Part shown: one piece after another, positions 15,401 to 24,123 of the stretch | Layout of the letters: each line of letters begins with the position of its first letter | How positions within the stretch are numbered: the stretch's first letter is position 1 | Assembly: GCA_025149125.1 (NCBI GenBank) | Contig: CP102272.1 | Coordinates: 5,518,001 to 5,582,000, forward strand | Direction of reading: 5' to 3' | Source: [Clostridium] asparagiforme DSM 15981 | GTDB lineage: Bacteria; Bacillota; Clostridia; Lachnospirales; Lachnospiraceae | DNA: 64,000 nt | Program-made: the position numbers and the translations under genes | Notes under the pieces: generated by a model | The model's database searches: none | Told to the model about the DNA's origin: nothing | What the model saw: only the letters and a program-made list of their open reading frames with translations

Positions 15401-17683
15401 CTACTCCTCCTCCAATGCGTACAGCTCTTCAATCCGCTGCCGCAGCCCTGTGTAGCGCTTCTGTTCCATGCTGTTGCCGGCCATGGCGGCAAATACCTCC
15501 GGCAGGCCCACCAGGCAGACGCAGGTACGGGCGCGGGTGACGGCGGTGTAGATCAGGTTCCGGGTCATGAGCATCCGCGGGCCGCTGTGCATGGGGATGA
15601 TCACCGCGGGGTACTCGCTGCCCTGGGACTTGTGGATGGTGATGGCGTAGGCCAGCTCCAGCTCTTCCAGCTGCTTGAAGCTGTACTCCACCCGCTTGCC
15701 CTCGTCAAACTCCACGGTCAGAAGCTCGGCGTAGTCGTTGATCTCCCGGATGATGCCCATGTCGCCGTTGAAGATTCCGCTCCCGGTCTCAATGGGAATT
15801 CCGTAGCGGTTCACAACCTCCCACTCCATCTGGTAATTGTTCCGGATCTGCATGACCTTGTCGCCTACCCGGTAGATGGTGCCGCCGGATTCCTTCTCCG
15901 TCTTGGTCTTGTCCGGCGGATTTAAGAAGCTCTGGAGAATCTGGTTCAGCCGCTCCACCCCCAGGGCCCCCTTGCGCATGGGCGTCATCACCTGGATGTC
16001 GTAGGGCTGGGCCTTGACGTAGCCGGGCAGCTTCTTCTGGATCAGGGTGACCATGGCGCTTATGATGGCGTCCGGGTTCTCCCGGCGGATGAACAGAAAA
16101 TCGTTGCTGCGCTTGGCCAGGTCCACCGGCTGGCCCTCGTTGATCCGGTGGGCGTTCACGATGATGTCGCTCTGGGCCGCCTGCCGGAAAATGCGGGTCA
16201 GCTTGACCATATTGAAGCACTGGGAATCGATCATATCCCGCAGCACGTTTCCGGGTCCCACGCTGGGCAGCTGGTCCACGTCGCCCACCAGGATCAGCCG
16301 GGTTCCCACATTCACAGCCCGCAGCAGGGCGTGCATGAGGTGGATGTCCACCATGGACATCTCGTCTATGATAATAACGTCCGCGTCCAGCGGATTCTCC
16401 TCGTTGCGCTCAAAATGCATCCCCGCCATGCCGGACGGCCCTCCCTTGCCGCCGGGAGCTCCGGGGATATCCCTGGCCGTGGCCGCGGGAGCGGGCACCA
16501 GCTCCAGCAGGCGGTGGATGGTTCTGGCCTCGCAGCCCGTGGCCTCGGTCATCCGCTTGGCTGCGCGGCCGGTGGGGGCCGCCAGAAGGATTTCCATGCC
16601 CTCCATCTCAAAGTAGCGGATAATGGTGTTGATGGTGGTGGTTTTTCCCGTTCCGGGGCCGCCGGTGATGATGAGCAGACCGCTGTTCACCGCCTCCATC
16701 ACCGCCTGCTCCTGGAGTCCGTCCAGCTGAATGGATTCCTGCTGCTCCACCTTCAGCAGGCGGCTCTTGATCTCCGTCTCCGGGATGCCGCCGCGGATGT
16801 TTAAGTCGTGGAGCATCCGAGCCGTGTTCAGCTCCAGGTAATAATACTGGGAGGAGTAGACAATCTGCCCCTCCGGGGTATTTTTCACCACCAGGCGCTT
16901 CTCCATCTGCATATCCATCAGGTGCTTGTCCATGGCGGAGGGGGCCACCTTCAGCAGCTCGCAGGCCTCCTTTAGCAGCTCGTTTAACGGCAGGTATGTA
17001 TGGCCGTTTCCCACCGCCTGCAGGAGGGTGTAGAGCATCCCCGCCTTCACCCGGTAGTCGGAGTCGGTGAAAATGCCCACCTTCCCGGCGATCTCATCCG
17101 CCATCTTAAATCCCACGCCCGGAATGTCGTCGGCCAGGCGATAGGGATTTTCCTTCAGAATGCCGTAGAGCTTGGGGCCGTACTCCTGGTAAATTTTTAC
17201 AGCGAGATTGAGGGAAATGCCGTAGTTCTGCAGGAACATCATGGCCTGGCGCATGTCCTTTTTCTCCTCCACCTGCTCGGCGATGGCCATGGCCATCTTC
17301 TCGCTGATGCCCTTGACCTCGGAGAGGCGCTCCGGCTCCTCCTCCATAATCCGGAAGGTGTCGGCTTTGAAATGGCGGACAATCCGGGCAGCCAAAGCGG
17401 CCCCGATGCCTTTTATGGCACCGGAGCCTAGATATCGTTCCATGGACAGCGTGTCCTCGGGAGTCTTGATCTCGTAGCTCTCCACCTGCAGCTGCTCACC
17501 GTATATAGGGTGTTCCGTCAAACGGCCCGTGGCCTGGATCATATCACCCTCGCCCACATAGGCGAAGTTTCCCACCATGACTACCTCGTCGCCGTCGTGC
17601 TGGTCCGTGGCAGTCAGGACCGTGTAGCCGTTTTCCTCGTTCCGGAACTTGATTTTCTCAATAAATCCTGTGATCGTTGCCAT
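15401..17683 (-). CDS. recD2: RecD2-type ATP-dependent 5'-3' DNA helicase
   Basis: 760 aa, typical for RecD2. N-terminal OB-like region, then tandem helix-hairpin-helix motifs (GAIKGIGAALAARIV, VKGISEKMAMAIAE, DIPGVGFKMADEIAG). Walker A is GGPGTGKTT near residue 341-349 and Walker B DEMSMVD. The C-terminal UvrD-like half has HKSQGSEYPAV and the arginine-containing YTAVTRAR. RecD2 acts alone, without RecBC, in DNA repair and mismatch tolerance. It sits 21 nt after mreB. Confidence 0.95.
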   Translation of the reverse strand: MATITGFIEKIKFRNEENGYTVLTATDQHDGDEVVMVGNFAYVGEGDMIQATGRLTEHPIYGEQLQVESYEIKTPEDTLSMERYLGSGAIKGIGAALAARIVRHFKADTFRIMEEEPERLSEVKGISEKMAMAIAEQVEEKKDMRQAMMFLQNYGISLNLAVKIYQEYGPKLYGILKENPYRLADDIPGVGFKMADEIAGKVGIFTDSDYRVKAGMLYTLLQAVGNGHTYLPLNELLKEACELLKVAPSAMDKHLMDMQMEKRLVVKNTPEGQIVYSSQYYYLELNTARMLHDLNIRGGIPETEIKSRLLKVEQQESIQLDGLQEQAVMEAVNSGLLIITGGPGTGKTTTINTIIRYFEMEGMEILLAAPTGRAAKRMTEATGCEARTIHRLLELVPAPAATARDIPGAPGGKGGPSGMAGMHFERNEENPLDADVIIIDEMSMVDIHLMHALLRAVNVGTRLILVGDVDQLPSVGPGNVLRDMIDSQCFNMVKLTRIFRQAAQSDIIVNAHRINEGQPVDLAKRSNDFLFIRRENPDAIISAMVTLIQKKLPGYVKAQPYDIQVMTPMRKGALGVERLNQILQSFLNPPDKTKTEKESGGTIYRVGDKVMQIRNNYQMEWEVVNRYGIPIETGSGIFNGDMGIIREINDYAELLTVEFDEGKRVEYSFKQLEELELAYAITIHKSQGSEYPAVIIPMHSGPRMLMTRNLIYTAVTRARTCVCLVGLPEVFAAMAGNSMEQKRYTGLRQRIEELYALEEE

Positions 17684-17704
17684 ATTGCGCTTTCAGTCCC
17701 CGGA

Positions 17705-18724
17705 TCAGTATTCGTCGCGTTCCCCATCCAGACCCATTCCGTGGGCAAATTCGATAAACTTGCCGGTGCCGATGGCTACCGCGGTCAGGGGATCCTCCGC
17801 GATCATGGTGCTGATGCCCGTCTTTTCCTCGATCAGGGCGTCCAGGCCGCTGAGCAGGGAACCGCCGCCGGTCATCACGATGCCGCGGTCAAAGATATCC
17901 GCCGCCAGCTCCGGCGGGGTGCGCTCCAGCACGTTGTGCACGGCGTCCACGATCTGCATGGCCGGCTCTCTCAGGGCCTCCAGCGTCTCGTCGGAGGTCA
18001 CCACAATGGTCTTTGGCAGGCCGGTTACCAGGTTACGGCCTCTCACCTCCATGGTGAGGACCTCGGGACGGCGGTAGGCCGCGCCCACGTTGATCTTGAT
18101 CTCCTCGGCGGTTCTCTCGCCGATGAGCAGGTTGTGCTTTTTGCGCATGTAGCGCACCAGGGCCTCGTCGAAATCATCGCCCGCCACCTTGATGGAGGTG
18201 CTGACCACGGGGCCGCCTAAGGAGATGACCGCGATGTCGGCCGTGCCGCCGCCGATGTCCACGATCATGTTTCCGCAGGCCTTGCCGATGTCGATTCCGG
18301 CTCCGATGGCTGCGGCCACCGGCTCCTCGATGATGGCCACTTCCCTGGCGCCGGCCTGGTAGGTGGCGTCCTCAACGGCCTTTTTCTCCACCTCGGTGGC
18401 GCCGCTGGGGATACATACGCTGATTCTGGGCTTGCGCAGGGTCTTCTTGCCCACCGCCTTGCGGATGAAGTATTTGAGCATCTTCTCGGTGATAGTGTAA
18501 TCGGAGATCACGCCCTGGCGCAGGGGACGCACGGCCACGATGTTGCCAGGCGTACGGCCGATCATCAGGCGGGCCTCCTCTCCGAAGGTGATAATCTTGT
18601 TGCTGTCGCGGTCGATGGCGACCACGGAAGGTTCTTTTAACACAACGCCCTTACCCTTGATGTACACCAGGATGCTGGCGGTTCCCAAGTCAATTCCTAT
18701 ATCATTTGACATCATTGAAAACAT
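17705..18724 (-). CDS. mreB: Rod-shape determining protein MreB (actin-like)
   Basis: 339 aa. Actin-fold motifs: phosphate 1 GIDLGTASILVYIKGKG, connect VEDATYQAGAREVAIIEEP, phosphate 2 MIVDIGGGTADIAVISLGG, adenosine VMTGGGSLLSGLD. Forms membrane-bound filaments guiding lateral wall synthesis. GGAGG lies 11 nt before the ATG. The 5' leader is unusually long (~300 nt) and contains a complete MITE-like repeat. There is no mreC/mreD next to it, so this may be an Mbl/MreBH-type paralog. Confidence 0.95.
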   Translation of the reverse strand: MFSMMSNDIGIDLGTASILVYIKGKGVVLKEPSVVAIDRDSNKIITFGEEARLMIGRTPGNIVAVRPLRQGVISDYTITEKMLKYFIRKAVGKKTLRKPRISVCIPSGATEVEKKAVEDATYQAGAREVAIIEEPVAAAIGAGIDIGKACGNMIVDIGGGTADIAVISLGGPVVSTSIKVAGDDFDEALVRYMRKKHNLLIGERTAEEIKINVGAAYRRPEVLTMEVRGRNLVTGLPKTIVVTSDETLEALREPAMQIVDAVHNVLERTPPELAADIFDRGIVMTGGGSLLSGLDALIEEKTGISTMIAEDPLTAVAIGTGKFIEFAHGMGLDGERDEY

Positions 18725-18823
18725 ATAATTTATTTCCTCCTTGCTGTAAGCATCCCGGGCGGCTTGTCCCGGAACACAGTGTACCCATCTGTCACGCCGC
18801 CTCTGTCGGAAACCCCGTTTTTG

Positions 18824-18977
18824 CGTAACAGTTCAGACGGCGAGAAAATTGGCGCGGTAAGCCGCGTCAAGCTCGCTTATAAGCGGATTTCCGCGCCAAT
18901 TTTCACATCGGATGGACATCCGATGCTTCTTGACCCGTCTTTTTCGGTCAAGAAGATGAGCCGTCTGAACTGTTACG
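18824..18977. repeat. MITE-like palindromic repeat with perfect terminal inverted repeats
   Basis: A 154-bp unit bounded by CGTAACAGTTCAGACGGC (18824-18841) and its exact inverse (18960-18977). Inside are the AAAATTGGCGCGG...CCGCGCCAATTTT hairpin, CATCGGATGGACATCCGATG, and TTCTTGACC...GGTCAAGAA. It codes for nothing. It lies inside the transcribed leader of mreB. Confidence 0.9.
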
Positions 18978-19032
18978 TTTTTGCTTGTAAAATAAGGGGT
19001 TGCGCGGCTACTGCCATTCTTGCATTGCTTCT

Positions 19033-19060
19033 ATTATATACAATATCGCAAAGTTTTCAA
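19033..19060 (-). promoter_or_regulatory. mreB operon promoter
   Basis: TTGAAA (19055-19060) and TATAAT (19033-19038) on the minus strand are separated by 16 bp. It is the only good promoter seen upstream of mreB. Confidence 0.7.
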
Positions 19061-19115
19061 AGGGTTTTTTTGTTTTTTATATTCTTTATGTTTTTTTCAT
19101 TGTGTAGACATACTT

Positions 19116-19286
19116 TTGTCACAATTCTGGCCTATCATAATAACATGTTCACCGAGAGGTGAGCAAGGCCTTTGTTTCAAGTGATTACTTGGAATCACAA
19201 AGCTTTTTCATACTCATACCGGCTAAGGGTCGCACCTTAGCCGGCCCCCCTAAAAAGTTTAACCGTCTTGCGCAGGCAAGGCGGTT
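19116..19286 (+). ncRNA. Candidate small RNA, family member 1, with promoter and terminator
   Basis: TTGTCA (19116-19121) and TAATAA (19138-19143), 16-bp spacing, would start an RNA near 19150. The core at 19198-19252 reads CTTTTTCATACTCATACCGG, a perfect hairpin (CCGGCTAAGG/CCTTAGCCGG), then CCCCCCTAAAAAG. The outer CTTTTT and AAAAAG can pair, leaving CATACTCATA and CCCCCC as an internal loop. The RNA ends in a terminator (AACCGTCTTGC/GCAAGGCGGTT with a TT tail, 19261-19286). A second copy of the core is at 41493-41542. There is no coding potential, and I cannot match it to an RNA class I know. Confidence 0.55.
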
Positions 19287-19311
19287 TATTTATTGTTTGT
19301 TTGAAAACAGC

Positions 19312-19336
19312 GGGCCGCAGGCTGTGCCGGCGGCCC
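19312..19336 (-). terminator. Terminator hairpin of the protease gene
   Basis: GGGCCGC/GCGGCCC arms (19312-19318, 19330-19336) lie ~25 nt past the stop of the minus-strand protease gene. The hairpin resembles the one at 8188-8212. Confidence 0.6.
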
Positions 19337-19358
19337 ATTATTGTTGAAATTCAGTCTG

Positions 19359-22300
19359 TCAATGACTCCACTCACCATCTGTTCCTACCACATATCCGTT
19401 CGGAGTCCGTTCTCCTGCATACATCTTTCCCATTTCACCGTCGGATACCGCATGAAAATAATACCATTTTCCGTCTATCTGCCTCCATCCCACCGCCATG
19501 GTTCCGCGCTCTTCCAGATAGAACCATCGTTCATAGGACGGATCATACAGCCATCCGGTCTGCATTCCGCCAAAGGTTTCCGCCTCCTGGCTTAAGTAAT
19601 ACCAGGAATCTCCCAACTGGAACCAGCCGGAGGCCGCATAGGTATCTTCTTTGAAGTAATACCACACGCCTCCGATCCGTTCCCAGGAGGACGCGGCATA
19701 GGTTCCATCTTCCTTCTGGAAACGCCACTGGCCGCTGGCCGGTTCCCAGCTTCCGCGGGCGGTGTCCGCAACGCCCGGACCGTCTGCTGTGGTCCAATCC
19801 CCGTCATCATCGGAATCAGAGCTGTTTCTGTGGTTTACCGTGATGGTGCAGGCGGCATTTCCTTCGCCGGCTTTTGCCGTAATCACCGCAGTGCCAGGCC
19901 TCAACGCCATAACCCGCCCGTCTTTATCCACTGAGACCACATCGGGTCTGTCGGAGGAGTAGACAACCGTCAATTCTTCATCGGCCTCCACCGTGGCGTT
20001 CAGATTCCTGATCTCCCCGACCTCCAGCGTCATGGTTTCCGGTTCAATATGGACTCTGGCCGGCAGCATTTCCAGGATCTCAACCTGACACGAAACTCTC
20101 AGGCTGACGTCCGCCATGCTGACGGCGGTTACGGTTACCCGGCCCGGCCCCAGCGCCTTCAGCGCGCAGAATGTCTGCCCGCTTTCGGACAGTTTCGGTC
20201 CTTCCTCCACGCTTCCCAAATCGCCGGAAATCTCCCAATAGATCTGGGGACTTCCGGGATTGAACGATTCACAGTCCGAATACAGGGCGCCTGATAGGTT
20301 CAGAGGGATTTCCTCCCCTTTTCTGAGTTTCAATGAGATGGTTCCATCCACAATCGGATAATCCCGGGATACGAGATTTAATCCTCTGGGGTAGTCGATC
20401 ATCTGATTCCCATATCTCAAAAAACCGGTCTCCAGTGCGCCTGCTGCTGAAAATGTCCAGCAGAGATTGCTGTTTCCCTGGTTCTTGGCCTTTGTTACTA
20501 AGTGGTAGTCCCTGGAATCGTATTTGGCCGGAAAATCAAGGTTCAGCGGATCGACCTCAAACTCATTTGGGTTGTCATTCGGAATCGCACCGGACTCCGC
20601 CTCCCGGATTCTCCAGAAGTTCTGTTCCTTCACCCGCTTTGCCTCTGCCGCCTCCTCCTCACTGTCATCGAACAGAATGATATCCTCCCACTCGTTTTCT
20701 TCGTCTTCGGCGTCTTCCTCCGCTTTTGCGGCGTTGCTCCCGGATGCGGTATCATACCTGGGGACCGCCTGGGAGGCGGTGGCCTTCTCAATCCCTGCCT
20801 CCGCGTTGGAAGCGGCGGCACGGTCTGCATTCCGGTCCGTCTGGGGCGCGGTGGGCGGCTGTAGTTCCCGGTCTGCCTCCGAGGCAGTGGCCCGCTGTAT
20901 CTCCCGATCCGCCTCCGAGGCGGTGGCATGCTTTACCTCCCGGTCCGCCTCCGAGGCCGTGGCATGCTTTACCTCCTGATCCGCCTCCGAGGCGGTGGCT
21001 TTCTGTGCCTCCCGGTCCGCCTCCGAGGCCGTGGCTTTCCCGATTTCTCCAGCCGGCTCCCTGTTGTCCAAAATGGTGATCTCCTGGTCCATCGGAGAAT
21101 ATGTATATGCGAAAATGCAGGGGTATTCTCCCTGGGCGGAGGCATCCACCCAGTCCGACTGGCCATCCCAGTCCGTATAATAGTAGGATTTTCCAGGGAT
21201 TGCCTTGATCCCGTTGATCCAGCCCTCCACATTCTGGCATGTATAAAACGACATCAGCTTATCATCATCACCGGAAAGGGCCACATGGATCTCGAAATCC
21301 GCACCGGGGGGAATCATAATTCCCTGGTCCAGGCGGGCTGTATAGAAACCGGGATATTTCAGATAACCGGTCTTAACCCTGTCAAGGGGGCCATCTCCTA
21401 TACGAACCCCTATTTCATAAGAAATCTCGCCCTGTCCTGTAGCAAATCCAACTGCCCTCAACAGTTCGCTGCCGCCTTCATTTTGAAAAGCCTGCACGCC
21501 TCTAATAAAGCCGCGGGCCTTGGACGCTACATCCATCATTCCACCGGAAGTATTGCTGTAGAGGTGGTTATAGTTATCGCTCTGCTCCGGAGGAGCAAAG
21601 GCTGTGGGCACAAAAGACGGGCCTCCGAAATCCTGAGATTCGTAGGAAACATAAAAATAATCCGGCAGCAATCCCGCATAGGAATCCCTGCAAATCCATG
21701 CTCCGTCCTGTTCCGGCATAGCCTCGGCGAGAATCTTTCCAGATTCGTCTCTTTCCGTAACACGGAATTTTTCTCGTTCAACGGTATCATCCCACCCCAC
21801 AATCAAGGTGGCATGACCTCCATATTTCTCGTAATTCCAATCTTTCGGCACATAAAAATACTCAAAATCCCAATCCGGATAACCGGGACCTTCATTTTTA
21901 TCCCTGAAATTGTAACTGGTAAAAAATCCGGTATCAATCGACCCATAAGTCATAATCGCGTTCTTCCAGTGCTCCATGTGCACACCGTTTTCCTGATATC
22001 CCGGCAATATGACCGCATTCTGTACGTGGAAGTTTGGTTTTGCTTTCTTATACTTAATGTAATCGCTGGGAACCTCACTAAAATCACCTTTATCGTAATA
22101 GGGAACCACCGATTCATCCACCGGCCCCTGCCAGTGGGCCAGGTAGTGAATCGCCATAATCGGGCTGCCGCCCCGGTTTTTCTCTTCCTCACTCTGAATA
22201 TTGATTGCCCGGAATGGGGATTTGGGATCAAACAGCGTTCCGGCAATGTGCGCCTCCGAATAGTCCGGCTGCTTTTTCCGGTCGCTCTGACGGGAAATGC

Positions 22301-22793
22301 GCAGTGTGTAGGTGGATGTATCCACATGCTCCTGGGGGATGACCCGCACCGTATAGGTTCCCGCTTCCAGTCCGTCCGGTTCCAGAATCTGGCTGTAGGG
22401 CCGGTCGGAAACGCCGATTACCTGCCCCTGACACATCAGTTCCATAGTGCAGGGGTATTCGGATTCCAGCGACAATGTCAAATCGCTTTCTTCCTCCAGT
22501 TCGAAGGAATAGCGGTCCTCATCGTCCGGAGAAGATATGTCTGCCTCAATCTGGCTTGGAAATGCGACCATAACCTCGCCGTTCGTTTCCAGTTTCTCCC
22601 ATATCTCTCCCTGACCGGAGAAATATTCTGCCGGAAAGCTGTCCCCATGATTTTCAGGAGACGCCTGGGAAGCCGAGGCCCGGATTGGGCTCAGCGTTTC
22701 CGCCGAAAAGCTGAGCAGCGCCACAATCAGAAACCGTGCCGTCCATATTCTGCTGTTCGTTCTGTTTCTTTTTAGTCGATCCATCATGTACAT
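19359..22793 (-). CDS. Large secreted papain-like (C1A) protease with permuted catalytic halves, Big_2 domain and wall-binding repeats
   Basis: 1144 aa. Order: signal peptide (~1-42); a PPC-like beta domain (~60-165); the His half of a C1A peptidase (AIHYLAHWQGPVDE, His327 in YGGHATLIVGWDD, then WICRDSYAG, Asp370 where Asn is usual, and DYFYVSYES); eight 12-residue repeats of type ATASEADREVQ- (20755-21045); an acidic linker; the Cys half (FPAKYDSRDY, Gln in KNQGNSNLCWTFSA, Cys778); a Big_2 Ig-like domain (VHIEPETMTLEVGE...); and C-terminal aromatic wall-binding repeats. In known C1A enzymes the Cys segment comes before the His segment, so this order is reversed. Start 22793 or 22787 (MMDR), RBS AGGAG. 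Single gene with its own terminator. Confidence 0.85.
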   Translation of the reverse strand: MYMMDRLKRNRTNSRIWTARFLIVALLSFSAETLSPIRASASQASPENHGDSFPAEYFSGQGEIWEKLETNGEVMVAFPSQIEADISSPDDEDRYSFELEEESDLTLSLESEYPCTMELMCQGQVIGVSDRPYSQILEPDGLEAGTYTVRVIPQEHVDTSTYTLRISRQSDRKKQPDYSEAHIAGTLFDPKSPFRAINIQSEEEKNRGGSPIMAIHYLAHWQGPVDESVVPYYDKGDFSEVPSDYIKYKKAKPNFHVQNAVILPGYQENGVHMEHWKNAIMTYGSIDTGFFTSYNFRDKNEGPGYPDWDFEYFYVPKDWNYEKYGGHATLIVGWDDTVEREKFRVTERDESGKILAEAMPEQDGAWICRDSYAGLLPDYFYVSYESQDFGGPSFVPTAFAPPEQSDNYNHLYSNTSGGMMDVASKARGFIRGVQAFQNEGGSELLRAVGFATGQGEISYEIGVRIGDGPLDRVKTGYLKYPGFYTARLDQGIMIPPGADFEIHVALSGDDDKLMSFYTCQNVEGWINGIKAIPGKSYYYTDWDGQSDWVDASAQGEYPCIFAYTYSPMDQEITILDNREPAGEIGKATASEADREAQKATASEADQEVKHATASEADREVKHATASEADREIQRATASEADRELQPPTAPQTDRNADRAAASNAEAGIEKATASQAVPRYDTASGSNAAKAEEDAEDEENEWEDIILFDDSEEEAAEAKRVKEQNFWRIREAESGAIPNDNPNEFEVDPLNLDFPAKYDSRDYHLVTKAKNQGNSNLCWTFSAAGALETGFLRYGNQMIDYPRGLNLVSRDYPIVDGTISLKLRKGEEIPLNLSGALYSDCESFNPGSPQIYWEISGDLGSVEEGPKLSESGQTFCALKALGPGRVTVTAVSMADVSLRVSCQVEILEMLPARVHIEPETMTLEVGEIRNLNATVEADEELTVVYSSDRPDVVSVDKDGRVMALRPGTAVITAKAGEGNAACTITVNHRNSSDSDDDGDWTTADGPGVADTARGSWEPASGQWRFQKEDGTYAASSWERIGGVWYYFKEDTYAASGWFQLGDSWYYLSQEAETFGGMQTGWLYDPSYERWFYLEERGTMAVGWRQIDGKWYYFHAVSDGEMGKMYAGERTPNGYVVGTDGEWSH

Positions 22794-22948
22794 ATGCTCC
22801 TAACCAGCTCCAAAAACGGCCATATGGTACTTTATATTTTTTTATTATAGCACACGGAATACCCGTTTCAAAGCTTCCCGGAATATTTTCGGATGGCATT
22901 GCCATTCCCTTATTCCGTGGCCTTAGTATCCCTGGTTTCTGAAAATGC

Positions 22949-22997
22949 AAAAAGGAAGTGTGCTCATAACTAAAAACAGTCATTTTGCAACACTTCC
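22949..22997 (-). terminator. Terminator of the LacI regulator gene
   Basis: Arms GGAAGTGT (22954-22961) and ACACTTCC (22990-22997); on the minus strand the hairpin is followed by TTTTT. Located 55 nt after the regulator stop. Confidence 0.65.
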
Positions 22998-23052
22998 ATT
23001 TAATGGCTGCAGCAGAGTGCGGACACACAGCCGAACCGCCCCGGCAGCACTT

Positions 23053-24042
23053 TCAATTTAAGTTTCTCACCGTCTCGCGGATGATCAGTTTATTCTCCAG
23101 GTACACTCTGCGGTTGTCGATGATTCCGTCCTCCAGGCGGCGCAGGAGAATCCGGGTGCCCTCGATTGCGATATCGCCCATGTTCCGCTCCACAGTGGTC
23201 AGCTTCATACTGGCGTAACCCGACATATCCCAGTTGTCGAATCCGATCAGTGAGATATCGTCGGGAACCTTAAGGCCCAGCTCCACAATCGCCTCCCGGG
23301 CGCCGAAGGCCATTTCGTCGTTAAAGCACAGTATGGCGGTCAGTTCCTGCTCAAGCAGCTTCCTGGCCGCCTGATATCCGCTTGTAAAACGGTAATTTCC
23401 GTACTCCACCGGGATGCGCTCCGGATCGAGGCCGTGGGCCTCGGCTGCGGCCCTCCATCCCCTGTGGCGCAGCCTGGTGGAATCCAGGCGCGGGTCTCCC
23501 TCGATCACACCGATGTTTTTGTGGCCGTTTTCCAGCAGGTAGTCCATAGCCTTCTCCACGGCCCGCGACTCGTCCGTGGTCACGTTGGGGACGTCCAGGA
23601 ACACGGTGCGGCAGATCACTACCATAGGGATGTTCTTGTCCATAACCTCTTCCATGAACGCCAGGTCCTCGTTCCGCTGGGACAGGACGATGATGCCATC
23701 GTAGTAGGTGGGGTTGAGCGTGCCCGGCTCGTGCATGTCGATGCCCTTGACCACGACATTGTACCGGCTGCCCACCACGCTGTAGACCCCGGTCAGCACA
23801 TCGTGAAGCACAAAGGGGGAGGTCATCTTGCTGATCGTGGAAAAATAGAGCCCGATCACATAGGATCTTGACATTTTAAGGTTGATAGCCGCCTGGTTGG
23901 GCACGTAGCCCATCTCCTTGGCGATTCTTAAAATCCTCTTTTTCTTGTCTGATTTGTCAGCGTTCTGATCGTTCAATGCCCTGGATACCGTTGAATAGGA
24001 TACGCCCGCCTTTTTTGCAATGTCCTTGATTGTAACTGCCAT
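23053..24042 (-). CDS. LacI/GalR family transcriptional regulator
   Basis: 329 aa. N-terminal HTH and hinge (VTIKDIAKKAGVSYSTVSRALN, residues 3-24), then a periplasmic-binding-protein-like sensor domain (GIIVLSQRNEDL, NIGVIEGDPRLDSTRLRHRG, SLIGFDNWDMSGYAS). RBS GGAG before ATG 24042. It adjoins a CUT1 transporter operon and GH105, whose shared intergenic region has LacI-type palindromes (27439-27454, 27661-27674). It is the likely repressor, with a pectin-derived sugar as inducer (inference). Confidence 0.92.
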   Translation of the reverse strand: MAVTIKDIAKKAGVSYSTVSRALNDQNADKSDKKKRILRIAKEMGYVPNQAAINLKMSRSYVIGLYFSTISKMTSPFVLHDVLTGVYSVVGSRYNVVVKGIDMHEPGTLNPTYYDGIIVLSQRNEDLAFMEEVMDKNIPMVVICRTVFLDVPNVTTDESRAVEKAMDYLLENGHKNIGVIEGDPRLDSTRLRHRGWRAAAEAHGLDPERIPVEYGNYRFTSGYQAARKLLEQELTAILCFNDEMAFGAREAIVELGLKVPDDISLIGFDNWDMSGYASMKLTTVERNMGDIAIEGTRILLRRLEDGIIDNRRVYLENKLIIRETVRNLN

Positions 24043-24075
24043 AGGTCACACTCCTGTCAATGCGTTTCTTGTCTT

Positions 24076-24121
24076 ACTATAGCATTCTTTTCCTTATTTG
24101 CAAAGAGGGGAAGCGCTTTCC
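24076..24121 (-). promoter_or_regulatory. LacI gene promoter with adjacent palindrome
   Basis: TTGCAA (24098-24103) and TATAGT (24076-24081), 16-bp spacer. The palindromic AAGCGCTT-centred site (24109-24121) lies just upstream of the -35. It could serve autoregulation or CcpA. Confidence 0.6.
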
Positions 24122-24123
24122 GG

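Noticed and set aside
19116-19286. Assignment of the structured RNA to c-di-GMP, preQ1, 6S or SRP RNA
   Set aside because: None of the core motifs I know for these classes is present; left as an unidentified RNA.
20928-22775. 615-codon open frame antisense to the protease gene
   Set aside because: No RBS, no domain pattern; the other strand encodes a clear multi-domain secreted protein. It is a shadow of biased codons.
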